Shown here piece by piece: positions 41,058 through 54,600 of a stretch of 64,000 nucleotides of DNA. The position numbers were made by a program, and so were the translations under genes. The stretch is from NCBI RefSeq assembly GCF_958979055.1, contig NC_084886.1, forward strand, positions 42,768,654 through 42,832,653. The letters are read 5' to 3'. The notes beneath the pieces were generated by a model. That model worked only from the letters and a program-made list of their open reading frames with translations. It searched no databases and was not told the origin of the DNA. The stretch is from Alnus glutinosa (lineage: Eukaryota; Streptophyta; Magnoliopsida; Fagales; Betulaceae). How positions within the stretch are numbered: position 1 is the first letter of the stretch; each line of letters begins with the position of its first letter.

Positions 41058-44000
41058 ATGGAAAACACAAAACTCGCACGATGTAGAAGACAGATGCTTT
41101 TGCATGAAAAACGAAAACGGGGACGTCTGAGTAATTACGATTGCATTCAAACAATAAATTCAACTGAATAAATTACAAGAGAGGATGGAACCATCAATAT
41201 CTCAGAAAATGAAGATATTCCAAGTAAATTACTTAACTATAATTATTTATTAAAAGAATATTAAAAAATTATCCATAAAACTAAACTAGACTAATTTAAA
41301 AATTACTTTCTTCTTTTCCCTATTTGATACAGGAAAATTTACTGAAACTTTGAATATTGGCTCACCTTCGTACGTATGCAACTATTGTGGTGCAATAGTA
41401 TGGTATGAAGAGAGAACAATAAAATCTAGAAGACCTGCTAATCCTAAATTTAGCCTTTGTTGTATGGATGGTGAAGTGCAGTTGCCTTTGCTTAAGAAAC
41501 CACCTGCTACTCTTCAAGAATTGCTAAATCCAACTGGCGACCAGCGCTTAACAAATTTTAAGGCACAAATTAGAAGTTATAACGCCATGTTTGCTATGAC
41601 ATCTATGGGTGGAAAAGTGGATCATAGAATCAATGATGGAAGAGGTCCTTATATTTTCAAACTTAATGGTCAAAACCATCATAGAATTGGAACACTACTC
41701 CCAGCCGATGGTCTAAGTCCTAATTTTGCACAATTATATTTCTATGATACTGAAAATGAAGTTTCAAATAGAATAAATGCCTTGAACCAATCGAACAATA
41801 GCCATGATTCATCTATTGTTGATGCTTTGGTCCGAATGCTAGATGAATCAAATGTATTGGTCAAGAACTTTCGTATGGCTAAAGACCGTTTTAGTGATGG
41901 TAATACTCATCACTTAAGATTACGTCTTATTGGCTCACGATCAACTGACGGAAGAGTACAAAATCTACCTACATGTTCTGAAATAGCTGCAATTGTTGTT
42001 GGTGATATTGGTCTTGATAATACACACCGTGATATCATTGTGGATTATAAAGAAGGTGGATTACAAAGGATAAATGAATTGCATCCATCATACATGGCAC
42101 TGCAATATCCTCTTTTATTTCCATATGGTGAGGATGGTTATAGACTTGGTATTTTACGTAGAAGTGTTGATGGAACTAGATCTAATACAAACAATTGTGT
42201 TACAATGAGGGAATATTACGCATATCGATTGCAAACAAGACACAATGAAGGCCATACATTAATATATGGCGGCCGCTTATTTCAACAGTTTGTTGTTGAT
42301 GCATACACATGTATTGAAGCGATTCGACTTATGTGGGTAAGAGGTAACCAAAGTGCATTAAGAATTGAATTGTATTCTGGATTGAGGGATGCAGTTATGA
42401 GGGGAGATACAACCCCTGCATCAGTTGGAAAAAGAATTGTTCTGCCTTCGAGTTTCACTGGAAGTCCAAGATATATGATTGAGAATTATCAGGACGCAAT
42501 GGCGATTTGTCGATGGGCAGGTTATCCTGATTTATTTATTACTTTCACATGTAATGCGAAATGGCCAGAAATTGAAATCTTCCTCTCAATGAATCCTGAT
42601 CAGAGACCTGAAGATCGGCCAGATATACTAGGAAGAGTTTTTAAGATCAAACTTGATCAACTATTACATGATCTCAAACACGAACAACACTTTGGAAGAA
42701 CAGTTGCTGGTATTCTAAACTGCTTACTTTTTATATTTATCTTTAACATATTAATTTTTATACACAATATAATTAAGTTTTTTTTTTTTGTCTATAGTTG
42801 TCTACACAATTAAATACCAAAAGAGAGGATTGCCTCATGCTCATATATTGCTCTTCTTACATCCTGATAATAAACATCCAACACCAACAGAAATCAATAG
42901 GATAATCTCAGCAGAAATTCCAGATTTGCACAAAGATCCTCAAGCTTATGACGTTGTTAAACAATTTATGGTTCATGGTCCTTGCGGTTCTATAAATCCT
43001 AAATCAAGTTGTATGATCGGCAACAAATGCATCAAGCATTTTCCAAAGAGATTTTGCTCTGAAACTACAATTGATGAAGATGGCTTTCCAGTATATAAAA
43101 GAAGGAACAACGGAAGATTTATTGAAAAGAATGGTGTCAAAGTAGACAACCGATTTATTGTTCCTCACAATATTGACTTATTGGTGAAGTATCAATCACA
43201 CATAAATGTAGAGTGGTGCAATCGTTCAAGGTCTATCAAGTATTTATTCAAATATATAAATAAAGGACCTGATCGTGCAACATTGATGCTTGAAGAGAAT
43301 TTACATGTCGAGGGTTCTTCTGGAATACAAAATGTTACAGATGCTGACGAAATAAAAACATATTTAGATTGCAGATATGTGTCGGCGATAGAGGCATGCT
43401 GGAGGATCTTCCAATTTGAAATTAATTATCGAGAACCTCCAGTTGAGAGACTAAATTTTCATCTAGAAAATGAACAGCCTGTCATGTTTGATGATTCTCA
43501 TCATTTAGACAATGTTTTGAATCAGCCAAATATTAGAAAGACTAAATTTACAGAATGGATGAAAGCAAATGCTTTGTATGAAGAAGCAAGAGAATTGACT
43601 TATTCTGATTTCCCTTCCAAATGGGTTTGGCATAATAAAGAGAAAGAATGGAAATTGAGGAAGAAAAGAAGATGTGTAGGAAGAATATTTTACGCTCATC
43701 CTGGAAGTGGAGAACGATTTTATTTGCGAATGTTACTAAATATTGTCAAAGGTCCTCGATCTTTTGAGGAAATAAGAATTGTAAATGGTGTATTGTACCC
43801 GACTTTCAAGTCAACATGCTACGCTCTTGGATTGCTTGATGATGACAACGAATGGCATGAGTGTTTAAACCAAGCATCGCATTGGGCTTCAGGTAAGCAA
43901 CTCCGTGAACTTTTCGTCACAATGTTAATTTTTTGTGAGGTTGCTGATCCTAATAAATTATGGATGTTGAATTGGAATTTGTTATCTGAAGATATATTGC

Positions 44001-45792
44001 ATCGAGAATGAAGAATTTTACAATATGAGGACCTACATCTAACAGAATTGCAATTACAAAACTATGCACTATGTGACATTGAAAAATTATTGAACAAAAA
44101 TGGAAGGTCACTGAGAGAATTTGAGACAATGCCATATCCAGACACGTTACTACTCAGAGAAGGTAACAATAGACTACTGCAAGAAGAATCTGACTATAAT
44201 AGGATTTCTTTGGCAGAAGAGCATATAAAACTTTTTAGTGGTCTAAATTGTGAACAAAGGAATATATATGATGCAATAATTAGATCTGTTACAAAAAACA
44301 AAGGTGGTTTTTTCTTTGTTTATGGACATGGTGGAACTGGAAAGACTTATTTATGGAGAACCTTGATATGTCGATTGCGGTCCGAAGGAAAGATAGTCAT
44401 TGCAGTTGCATCGTCTGGAATTGCAGCACTTTTGTTACCTGGCGGAAGAACTGCTCATTCAAGATTTCAGATACCGATTAATGTAACTGATAACTCAACT
44501 TGCGGGATCAAGCAAGGTTCACATCTCGCAGAACTGGTGACAAGAACAAGTCTTATAATTTGGGATGAAGCTCCTATGGCTCATCGAAATTGCTTTGAAG
44601 CTTTAGATCGTTCACTAAAAGATATTTTACGCTTCAGCGATCCACAAAGTGGAGAAAAATCCTTTGGAGGAAAGACGATAGTCCTTGGTGGTGATTTCCG
44701 ACAAATACTACCAGTTGTAGCAAAAGGAAGAAGAGAAGAAATAGTTGAAGCATCAATTAACAGATCTTTATTATGGAAGAACTGTACAATTTTTACTTTG
44801 ACAAATAATATGAGACTCCAACAAAATCAAGATGATAATGCTGCAAAAGAATTTGCACGGTGGATTTTGAAAATAGGTGATGGAGAATTAAATGACAATG
44901 AAAGTGGATCGTTCATTGATATACCACTTGATTTGATAATTCAACCTAAGACTCATTCTATTAATGACATTGTGAATGATATCTACCCTGAGTTGCAGTC
45001 CAAATACACTGATGCTAAGTATTTAGAAGACAGAGCGATTTTAGCTCCAACAAATGATGACGTACAAGAGATAAATGACTACATAATTGATCTTATTAAC
45101 GTTGATGAAGAAACATATCTCAGTGCAGATTCAATATGTAAAGCTTTGAGCAACAATCAGGACCAAGAAATTATGTACCCAATAGAATTTTTGAATTCAT
45201 TGAAGTTTCCAGGTATTCCTAACCACAAACTCAGACTCAAAGTTGGAATACCTATAATGTTACTTCGAAATTTAAATCAAAGTGCTGGACTCTGCAATGG
45301 TACAAGACTTTTAGTCACTCAGTTGTCAAAATGGTTCTTAGAAGGAAAAATATCTCAGGAACTCATGTTGGAGATAAAGTATTCATTCCACGAATAGTAT
45401 TATCTCCTTCTGATTCGAAATTGCCTTTTATTCTAAAAAGAAGACAATTTCCAGTATCTGTTTGCTTTGCAATGACAATAAATAAAAGTCAAGGACAATC
45501 ATTGCAACGTGTAGGTCTTTTTCTATCTAAACCTGTCTTCAGCCATGGCCAATTGTATGTAGCTATCTCCAGAGTTACAAGTAGAAATGGCCTCAGAATA
45601 CTTATTGCAAATACACAAGATGACGATGAATTCAAAACAAAAAATATAGTATATAAAGAAATCTTCAACAACTTACCTAGAGGTAACATTTAGCATAGAC
45701 ATTAATGTTTTTAAACAATATATTATGACACTTACAAATATAATTAAATCCTATGAATTTCTATTATTTTTTCAGGTGTTACTGAATCATAA
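41058..45792 (+). pseudogene. Helitron RepHel: HUH replication initiator plus PIF1-like helicase, slightly damaged
   Basis: Reconstructed exons are 41058-41223, 41333-42709, 42798-45682 and 45776-45792, about 1480 codons. An N-terminal zinc-finger-like region (YVCNYCGAIVWYEE, CCMDGEVQLP) is followed by the Helitron-like N domain. The HUH motif is KRGLPHAHILLFL and the catalytic tyrosine region is SIKYLFKYINKGPD. The helicase has Walker A GHGGTGKTYLWR, Walker B LIIWDEAPM, then VLGGDFRQILPVV, AMTINKSQGQSL and HGQLYVAISRV. Three lesions are seen: an in-frame TAA in exon 1 near 41170, a TGA at 44009-44011 between Rep and helicase (possibly from CGA), and a one-base deletion near 45350. All catalytic motifs remain readable, so inactivation looks recent. 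Confidence 0.9.
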
Positions 45793-45796
45793 CAAT

Positions 45797-48202
45797 ATGA
45801 ACTACACATCTCTTTGTCAAATTTCACCCGACAATGACACATGGATCATAAAAGTAAGAATTATAAGGATGTGGGATGCAGTAAACATTGCACAAGGCAA
45901 TGAGTTGATCAGTCTAGATCTGATCATGTCGGATGAAAATGTAAGTTCACATTAATTTTAAAGTTACTTCATTTAGCATACAACTTGATTAGATGGCCAT
46001 GTAAATTATTAATTGGATATGTAGTTCTAAATTTTGACATTTCACTTTTTACAGGGAACGCTAATACATTCAAGTATTAGGAATAAATTCGCACAACGTT
46101 TTAGGCCTCTTCTCAACGAAGGATGCATTTATGAGATAAAGAATTTTATATTTGAAGAATATAGAGCACAATATCGTCCAGTGCATCATCAATTTAAAAT
46201 TCTTTTTATTTTAACGACCTCAGTCTCCAAAATCCATGAAATAAATCAGTCCATACCTCAATATGGATTTGAACTTGCAGACTATGAGACAATAACAAGC
46301 CGTTGCAATGCCCACACTTATTTGACAGGTATCGATCATTTCTTTACATTTATTACCAAATTTAGTTTACAAATTTTGCCATAACTAACACAAAATATAT
46401 AAAATAAAAAATAAAAAAACTATATTCATTGATATATCTTCCATGGATATGCAGATGTTATTGGTAGATTGGAATCGGTTGGAGCAATAAAGGAAGTAAA
46501 GTCTAAAGGATGTCCAACCAAAATACGCACAATCCATCTTCTATTGGAAGAGTAAGAAAATATCTGAATTCCAAGTTAAAGACAATAAGCTATTGAACCC
46601 ATAAAACAAAATTTTATATCACATAAAAATAAAATAATGTGAATGGCAGGAACAAAATTCTACAGATAACTTTGTGGGGGGCTAAAGCATATCAAATAGA
46701 TGAGGATTTTCATAAGAATACTCCAAGACCAGCCATTGCAATTGTAACTTCGACAATTGTGAAAACTTATAGAGGTAACTATTTATCTTAGTATATTTAA
46801 TTAAAAAAATTGAGTTCCTACAAATAATTTTAATGAATTCCTCTTTCAAATTTTTGTAGGTCAGTATAACTTATCATCAACAAGCGCAACAAGGATTTAC
46901 ATCAATCTTGATATTCCAGAAGTTGATACAGTTATTGACAAGTAAGAACACTCCATTGTATTATTTTTTTAAAAATTTACATTTTTAATAAAATCTAACA
47001 TTCATTTATGAATAGGTTGAAGAACGTTGCAATAGTAGAAGTGAATCAAATGAAGATTGAACAACCACCAATAATACCAACTAGAGAACTTGCCTTATAC
47101 AATAGGAAGACAATTGCAGAGATAAAAGAAATGGAAGGGAACTCTGAAGTGAAGGTATTAATAGATTATAACTATTTAATGCATTTATAAAATATCATGA
47201 ATACAATATCAATTGTTTAATTTTTTATTAAAAAAAAAAATGCAGGAAATATTCTACACATGTTTATGCAAAGTTGAAAGAATAGACAACAAGTATGGCT
47301 GGTATTATATTGGTTGTATAACATGCAAGACGAAGGTTAAGTTTAAAGAAGGAATTTTTTGGTGTGAACGTTGTCAAGCGGAACCGAAATTCAGCGTGCC
47401 AAGGTAAACAACAAATAATATTTAATTCACACACATATATGTCAAAATATATAGAAATATCTCTTCCTAACAATTTTGGAAATGAAAGCAGGTATAGGAT
47501 ACAAATTGAAGTATCAGATACAACAGATTCAACAAGATTCATTATCTTCGACAAAGACGCTGAAAAACTTATAGGCAAAACTGCAAAGGAACTTGCCGAT
47601 TTGCAAGATGAGGTAACAAATCTCAAATTTTTTAGACCACCATAACAAAATAAAGTCAACAATTCAATAAAAAAAATATATGTCATGTTCTAACCTCTTT
47701 TAACAATATGCTATATTTATAAAGAATTTGAAAGACAATATCGTGCCAAAAGAAATCGAAGCAATTGTTTCCAGAGAATATGTCTTCCAATTGAAACTCA
47801 ATGAATATAATTTGAAAAAAGGTTGGGAAAATTATACTGTTTATAGAATCTTTGAAGCGCAAGTTGCAAAAGAAGCTAACATCCATAAGGTAACAAATGC
47901 ATTATATGTTGAATCCTTCAAATTTACACGATATTTACCTACATAATTATATGCAACTTCTAATAAAACTCAATCTCTTATTACAGGAAACTCCAATTGT
48001 AAAGATTAGGGGCTCTAGCTCCAAACAAGAAGAGGAATATGACGTTGTTAGCCAAACAATAGAGAACGAACAAATGTTTAGTAAAGATTCTTCCTTGCAT
48101 TCTTCCCTACCTATAGAAGACACAGAGTCGGATGATGATTCAATACCTCTCAAGTTTCTTTACAAGCGATTCAAAACTACTAAGAAGAAGACTTATCATT
48201 AA
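45797..48202 (+). CDS. Helitron-encoded RPA70-like single-strand DNA-binding protein
   Basis: Ten exons: 45797-45940, 46055-46328, 46455-46551, 46650-46774, 46860-46941, 47016-47154, 47246-47403, 47492-47612, 47725-47889 and 47987-48202. They give 1521 nt, 506 residues, with no stop or frameshift and every junction in phase. It has three OB-fold regions like RPA70 DBD-A, -B and -C. The third carries a C4 zinc ribbon (FYTCLCKVERI..., YIGCITCKTKVKF, WCERCQ). An acidic tail (EDTESDDDS) and a basic end (YKRFKTTKKKTYH) follow. The start ATG lies only 5 bases after the RepHel stop, so the two may share a transcript. Its likely role is to protect single-stranded DNA during rolling-circle transposition. 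Confidence 0.9.
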
Positions 48203-48360
48203 TTGATTTGCTCCAAAATTAATGTCTACAAATGAACTCCTGTTTATATTTTTATGTGCAGTTTGTATTCTACAATATTTATAATATTGACAATATAATA
48301 TTTGGCTTAATATTTGGTTTATTAATTTTGATTCCTTATTATACCTTTTTAATTATTAAC

Positions 48361-48390
48361 AACCCGCGCATGACGCGGGTTATACGCTAT
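48361..48390 (+). other. Helitron 3'-terminal hairpin and terminus
   Basis: AACCCGCG-CATGA-CGCGGGTT hairpin followed by ATACG and CTAT. In Helitrons a short GC-rich hairpin close to the 3' CTRR marks the strand-transfer end. The last base (T) departs from the CTRR consensus. Confidence 0.7.
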
Positions 48391-48465
48391 TTTAATTAAA
48401 AAATAAATAAATAATTTTTTTTTTTTTAAAAATAAAATTAAAATTAAAATAAAAAAAAATGATGC

Positions 48466-48584
48466 AGGGGTGGCTGCGCGCCACCCCCCGTGGTCAGGGG
48501 AGGCCGCGCGGCCACCCCCGCTGGTCGGGGGTGACCGCGCGGACACCCCCGCTGGTCGGGGGAGGCTGCGCGGCAGCCACCCCT
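48466..48584. repeat. GC-rich palindromic tandem repeat
   Basis: About four diverged units with a period near 31 bp, such as GGGGAGGCCGCGCGGCCACC and GGGGGTGACCGCGCGGACAC, each nearly its own reverse complement. They sit in otherwise AT-rich DNA just outside the Helitron 3' end. The core is like the palindrome at the centre of the foldback MULE (26872-26907). Confidence 0.85.
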
Positions 48585-49104
48585 TGTGTTTTTAATTAAT
48601 TTCTTTTATTTTTTTTTAATTTAAATTTGTATTATTTTATTATTTATATGTGGGACCCACGCGCTTTTTGGGAGACAGCTTGTCCTGCGCGTGGGGCCCA
48701 GCCATTACTCAAAATGTCAGCTTAAAATTCAAACGAAATTCGGGTCAAATTCGGGTATTCAGGCGGGTGGACGAGTTTTAGAAAAAACCCGAGTGGAATA
48801 ATTGGTTGCCAAACACACCACTAATTAATTTTGGAGCGTTAAACAATTTTTATAAAACAAATTGTTAACAACAGATGACGTATTACTTTACTGTAACTTT
48901 CTCCTATACTCATGATCGAACGGCTGTGGATCTTCAACTTGGTTCCAGTCCGTCCATCCAACGCTCCAAGACGTAAACTACTAAACTGTTCAAAAGAAGA
49001 CGACCTTATTTATTCTTCTCTCTCAGACTTTCAGTCTCCTCCTCTCCGCTAACTCACACATATTCTGCCAAAAAAAAAAAAAAAAAACAGCTCCTCAGGC
49101 GCCG
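48585..49104 (+). promoter_or_regulatory. Upstream region and 5' UTR of the XS-domain gene
   Basis: Contains GTGGGACCCACGCGC and GTGGGGCCCAGCC (48651-48705, site II-like TGGGCC), then a pyrimidine-rich leader (49011-49050) and an 18-base A run at 49070-49087 just before the ATG at 49105. The transcription start is not determined. Confidence 0.4.
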
Positions 49105-51581
49105 ATGGCCGGAGGTAACCATAACAAAAGCGCGTCGCATAAGCCCCCTTCATCGTCAGCCTCCTCCTCTCACCGAAAATCCCGCTGGGAATCCAACAAC
49201 CCTCCCTCCGACCAGACAAGAAAACCCGGCGACCCGAAACACAACAAACCCCCATCCAACCCATCCCCGAAACCCGGACCTACTCAGAGCCCCGCCCAGA
49301 ACCCAACCCCTCGCTCCGGTCCAGGTCCGGTCCCATCTCCCGGAGCTACGTTTCCGTTCCCGGACCCCGCAGCCCTGGGTCCACCGCCTCCGCCGATCTA
49401 CGGGTTCCACATGCTCGAGCGCCGGACCATCGTCCTCGCCGACGATACCGTCCGGTCGTATTTCGCTCTCCCGCTGGATTACCATGATTTCACTCCCGTG
49501 GACCCTGCTGGCCGGTTCTTTCCGGCACGGCCCGAATTCGACAAGCGGTTCCCGGCGCCGGTGAGCCCTGGAGGGTTCACTAGGCATCAGGATTACTGGA
49601 ACTCGCTAGGGCTCGACGGGCGAGGGCCCGGCGAGGGGTCGATGAAGAGGAAGTACGGGGAGGGCGACGAGAAGGACGAGTTCGCGAAGCAGAGGCAGTA
49701 CAATCCGAATGGGTTTCCGGCGGGCCCAGGCCGCGAGGTTTTGGCCGGAACCAGTGGGGCTTTTGGCCGGGGTGATGAGTATAGGACCTTTAAGTATATG
49801 AGGGTTGGTGGCGGGGGCGGTGGTGGTGAGAGTGTGGGTCTTAAGCACCTCGAGGTTGATCAGAACGCGTTGAAGAAGGCGTTTCTTCGGTTTGCGAAGT
49901 TGGTGAATGAGAATGCGGGTCAGAGGAAGAATTACTTGGAGGAAGGGAAGCATGGGCGGCTTCAATGCATTGTTTGTGGCAGGTCTGATTATCTCGGGCT
50001 TTGATGTGTTTCTTGCGGTTTTCTTTTGTTTCTTTCTAATTTGCTTGCCTGAAATTAAATGGATAGGTTATTAGGAGACACTGCATTAGTTGACCTTAGG
50101 CAAATATTTCTTACTGTGTGCGCTTTTAACTACTCTTTGCAATATAATCGCTCATTGCAATATAATGACATCAGCGTCTGTGTAACTTATCACTTCATAC
50201 ATTGGTACCATGTTCATTTGACCTATCAACAAGAGTTGTGCCAAATGGGTAGATGGAGAAAGTTTAAGGGAACTTTTATTTTATTTTTATTTCTTTTGTG
50301 TGTGAACTGAGAATGGCTATTTGGTAAGTGTTCCATACTCGTATGTGACTTGTTTCGCGTATTACATTATGAAAAAGGATTTGTTTTGGAGTATCTTAAC
50401 ATATTGTTGAGCTGAGTGTTGAAAAAGTCAAATGCATTCTGTGCCTGTCTATGCATAGGTGATTGTTGCGAGATATAAAGAACTGTCAAAGGTGTTCATC
50501 AAGTTTGATATAGATCTGGTTTCTGTGTGCTTTTTGTTGTTGTTGTCAAGATAAGTTAACTTGACTGATGGCAAGGAGATTTGAAATAGGTGTTGAAAAT
50601 GTGGTACTGTGATTGATTTCATGTTTTACCTAATCCACAATTAATTATTCTTTTGAATTGATAGAACACTCGAAGTTTTTAAGCTCCTTTCTCCCTTTTG
50701 GTTTAGAAGGGGAAACCAAAACCTCATGACCTTGTTTCTCTTCCAACTCTGTCAAAAGATCCAAAGCTTTTTCTCATTACCCCCACAAGAGATCCCCAGA
50801 AAGGGATACAACACCTTCGCACATTGCACTGTCTTAGAGTAGTCGAGATTCTCATCCACCTTTCCATTCTCAGCAGCCCCAGCCAACCCATTGCATTGTT
50901 CCTCTTGCTGATCTCCTCCCTTCCAATCCTCACCCAAAATTGAATGCTCAATTAGAGGAGAGAAAGCAATGTCAACCACAGATGTATCAAGGCCAAATGG
51001 CAATGTCAACCTCGGCAAGAGTTGAGACATGCCACTGTGAGGGAAAGGAGGCCACCATAGCAACCTAGCCAGATTCAGCCCATGGAACCGAAAGGCACCC
51101 AAAGAAGAAGAGGGTTACTGAAAGGAATCCGAAAGCAAATCCGGCAACATCAGCCTTGGCGGGAGCAAAATATATCCACTGGCGTCTTCAGACAGCTTTG
51201 ACTTCATCGGAATAGACCCACCATGCCGGATCACGTCAGTGGATAACGCCGGGACCAAAATATCCTCCTTTGTGACCTTAGGCACCGCTGAGACAAGTCC
51301 AAAAGACATGCTCTGGCCGTCGATCAAAGGGGTACTACTTACCAACAAATTCTCTCCCACAAGAAGACCAACATCCAACTTCGAAGCCCTCTTGGTAGGG
51401 GTGTTAGATGAGCCTAGCTGATCATGAACTCGGCTCGTTTAAACTCGATTTGGTCTCGGTTCGAAAAATAAATGAGTCGTTCGTGAATACAATAATCAGC
51501 TTGTATATTAAATGAGACATACTCGTACACAAGTTCGACTCGATTCGTTTGGCTCGAATCGTTAGCTCGTTCGTGTGTGTG

Positions 51582-51638
<57 letters not shown>

Positions 51639-54600
51639 CAAAGTTAAAATTGTACTGAATTTTAATAATTTTTTTTTTGAAGTAAAAAATATTGTAAAAC
51701 TCCAATCGAGCTCGAGCCGCTCGAGCTCGATTAGAGGCTTGGCTTGTTAAGCTAGCCGAGTTTGAGCTTGGCTAGGCTCTTAACAAGCCGAATTTGAACA
51801 ACCCTTCAAAACTGGGCTCGAGCCGAGTTTGAGCCCCTATTCTATGTATTCGAGCTGAATTCGGCAGCCCCAAGCTCAGCTCAGCTCGAATACAGCCCTA
51901 CCTCTTGGCCTTGGACTTGCGGTTATAAAACTAAAAGGGCTTAGGTCCCTGGCCTGCATAAGAGTTTAGAGTATCCATACCTACTGGTGTACACAGCTTC
52001 TTCGTAAGCAAAATGGGACCTTGGACGTCATCTGACAGCTTTGACCTAGTCGAAGCAGACCCATCGAACCATAAAACACCAGGCATGACTTCTGGAAACA
52101 GAGATGCTTGCCCCTCTATCTAATCCTCCTCCGACACCTTCTGCAATTATTTAGAAATCTTGAGTGTGTAGGTTGATTTAGGGATTAGTATATTCATAAG
52201 TGAGCTGTTTGATTTATGGTTGGTCCAGTTACAATGTCAAATTGTGTATTGGCAAGTTTGTCAACTATTATTATCCTAGGATGTTGTGTCAAAAAGAGGG
52301 CTTTGGAGGATCATATTACCCTACCGGCGTACATATAGGACTTCATAGTGTACTTTGAGCCTTGAGGATCACACTTCACCTTAGATGGTTAAAATTGGTC
52401 ATTGCCTACAGTTTATGAATGCACTTCGTGGGTATTGCTGAGAGTTGCATTTCACACTATGCTTAAGATGCATGTGTGCACACATGGTGCGCACTTAGAA
52501 TTGAATAGTACATCTCACTTTTTTGTTTGTTTGTTTGTCTTGAAGACTAGTCTTGCTTATTTGCTTTGTCATGAAAGAATTACCTCTTATTTCTGCAGGA
52601 TCGGCTTGTTAAGAAAGCCTTTACTTATATCTTATTTCTCGATGATCAGCTTTGTCGAGGAGGTCCTTTATTCCTAATTTGTTGCATTTCCTGATATAAT
52701 TTTTTGGTTCTTTCCCTAAGATCAGCTTGTTAAGGAAGCCTGTACTTCCTTATGTCTTATTTCTTCATGATCAACTTTGTCAAGGAGGTTTTGTTCCTAA
52801 TTGGTTACATTTCCTGATATAACCTTTTGGTTCTTTCCCTAGTAAATTTATGCTTCGCATGACCTTTGAGACTACTGTTTGCCCAATATGAGAGTTGAAT
52901 TTAGGTGTGTGATGCTGCTTCTTGCTTCTGTGCCTGAACATCAGATTGTTATTAGGTGTCAGCTGTTCATAATGCTTCTGCAAGAAGGTTTCTCATCTCT
53001 CATATCTTGGTTTGGTCTGTTTATACAATTGAAGAAGCTGGTTGTATGATCTATTCTTATATGTATTATTCCATTTTTTAGCTGGATTTTTATATTTCTG
53101 ATGGTCCTTTAGTTGTTTGATTAGTTAGACTTTTATTTGGGGTTTTAACATAATCATGGACCAAGTATCTGGAAAAGCTTGCTTCCATTATGTTGTGTTT
53201 ATTTGAATTAGATTCCTAACGTTCTATCTCCAATAGTTCAAAGTAGATGTAACGTAGACGAAGTGGGTAATAATGAATTTTGATTTGTTCTAAGAAAGTG
53301 TTATTGGTTCAAGGAACCAAGAAGAAATATCATTCCCTGCGAATCCAGGATTGCTATAATCCGTGTCATTGGTTCTTTTGTGCCTGAATATTGTCAATCT
53401 TCTCTTTGTGCTGTAAAAGTTTGACCATATACTTGCTCGTTTGATGTTATATATGCTTTTCTCCTGCTGGATCATTCTCTAGTTTTGATGATGCAGGCAT
53501 GTGTTCTTCTTTTTCTCCCTAATTGGTGTCTTTTTTGTATACTTCCTATGTATTTGGGTTGTGCCCCTTTGCGCTTTCTAATTAATTGATTTAATCATAA
53601 AAAATTAGAAAGGTTGGTGGATATGATCACATTAACAGTGTCTGTGTGTGGATCAGCATCTAGTTTGGATGATGTATTCAGTTTCTTTTACAGTGGATAT
53701 AGAGCAAAGTAGTTTCCTATTAGAAAAGCAGGTGCATATGGTCACTGAAAATATTAGGGTTTGGAGAGAAAAAGGAAAGAATTGAGAAAGAAAATTGGTA
53801 TTTAGAAAATCTCTGCTCCACCTCTCACTATTGTACTGTGTGTGTGTGGGAAATAATATAATAGACTGATATACCCTCTCTGGGTATACTTATTACAATC
53901 CTGCCATCTAAAAAATACAAGAGATGTGTTTAGTGTCATTCTCTTGTACATTTCTTTTACAAATCCACCATTGAATCTATGGCACCATTTTAATCCGTGG
54001 AATCTATAGATTCAATAGTGGATTTGCACATTTCTTATATGGAGATGGACAAGAGATGTGCAAAAGAATGAAACCAAACATTTCTCATATCACAATAACT
54101 TTATGTATGTGTATTTATATTGCAGTCGTTGTGGATGCATTATTGATTATTCAGTTGGTTGGGATTAGGATTAAGGCATTATCTCTCCATGTGCTTTTTT
54201 TACACTTATTGTTTAGTTAGATCAGGTCTCTACTCTCTTTTTTAATCGTTAGAAGTGATCTGTTTATGCCTTGGCATACGAGTTGTACGATGCTTATGAC
54301 CTAATTTTTAGGGCCTTTATCTGATTATGTGGTGTAGAATGTGTGAATCTGTAAATGCTAGTGAATAGGGACCTGCTTATGGTTCAAGTTGGTAATCTAT
54401 ATGGTGCTAGCCAACTTGTTAATTTTTGCAACAAAGGTGATGGCCAACTGCTGTTGTCTGGGGACACAACTTGCACTGATTTATACTTTCAAAATGTTAG
54501 CAGGCCTGATTATTTTGGAACCTGTGATGCAGGATACACATGAAAAGAAGCTTGTGCACTCAAGTTTGGTGCTTTAGTAAGATTGATAGATTGGGAAAGC

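Larger units (their letters stand above)
40359..48390 (+). mobile_element. Helitron with RepHel and RPA genes
   Basis: A rolling-circle transposon of about 8 kb. It is identified by a RepHel gene (Rep HUH nuclease plus PIF1-like helicase) followed in the same direction by an RPA-like gene, the gene set of autonomous plant Helitrons. The 3' end is supported by a hairpin at 48361-48381 (perfect 8-bp stem AACCCGCG/CGCGGGTT, loop CATGA) followed five bases later by CTAT; the canonical terminus is CTRR. The proposed 5' end, TCTACTATTTGAGAAG at 40359, fits the TC start but is a weak call because the base before it is G, not A. Confidence 0.85.

Noticed and set aside
47264-47686. Minus-strand frames across the RPA gene
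   Set aside because: They run across exon-intron borders of a gene whose plus-strand frame is clear.
49156-49965. Long minus-strand frames opposite XS exon 1
   Set aside because: High GC content keeps several frames open; only the plus-strand frame has family motifs and splices to exon 2.
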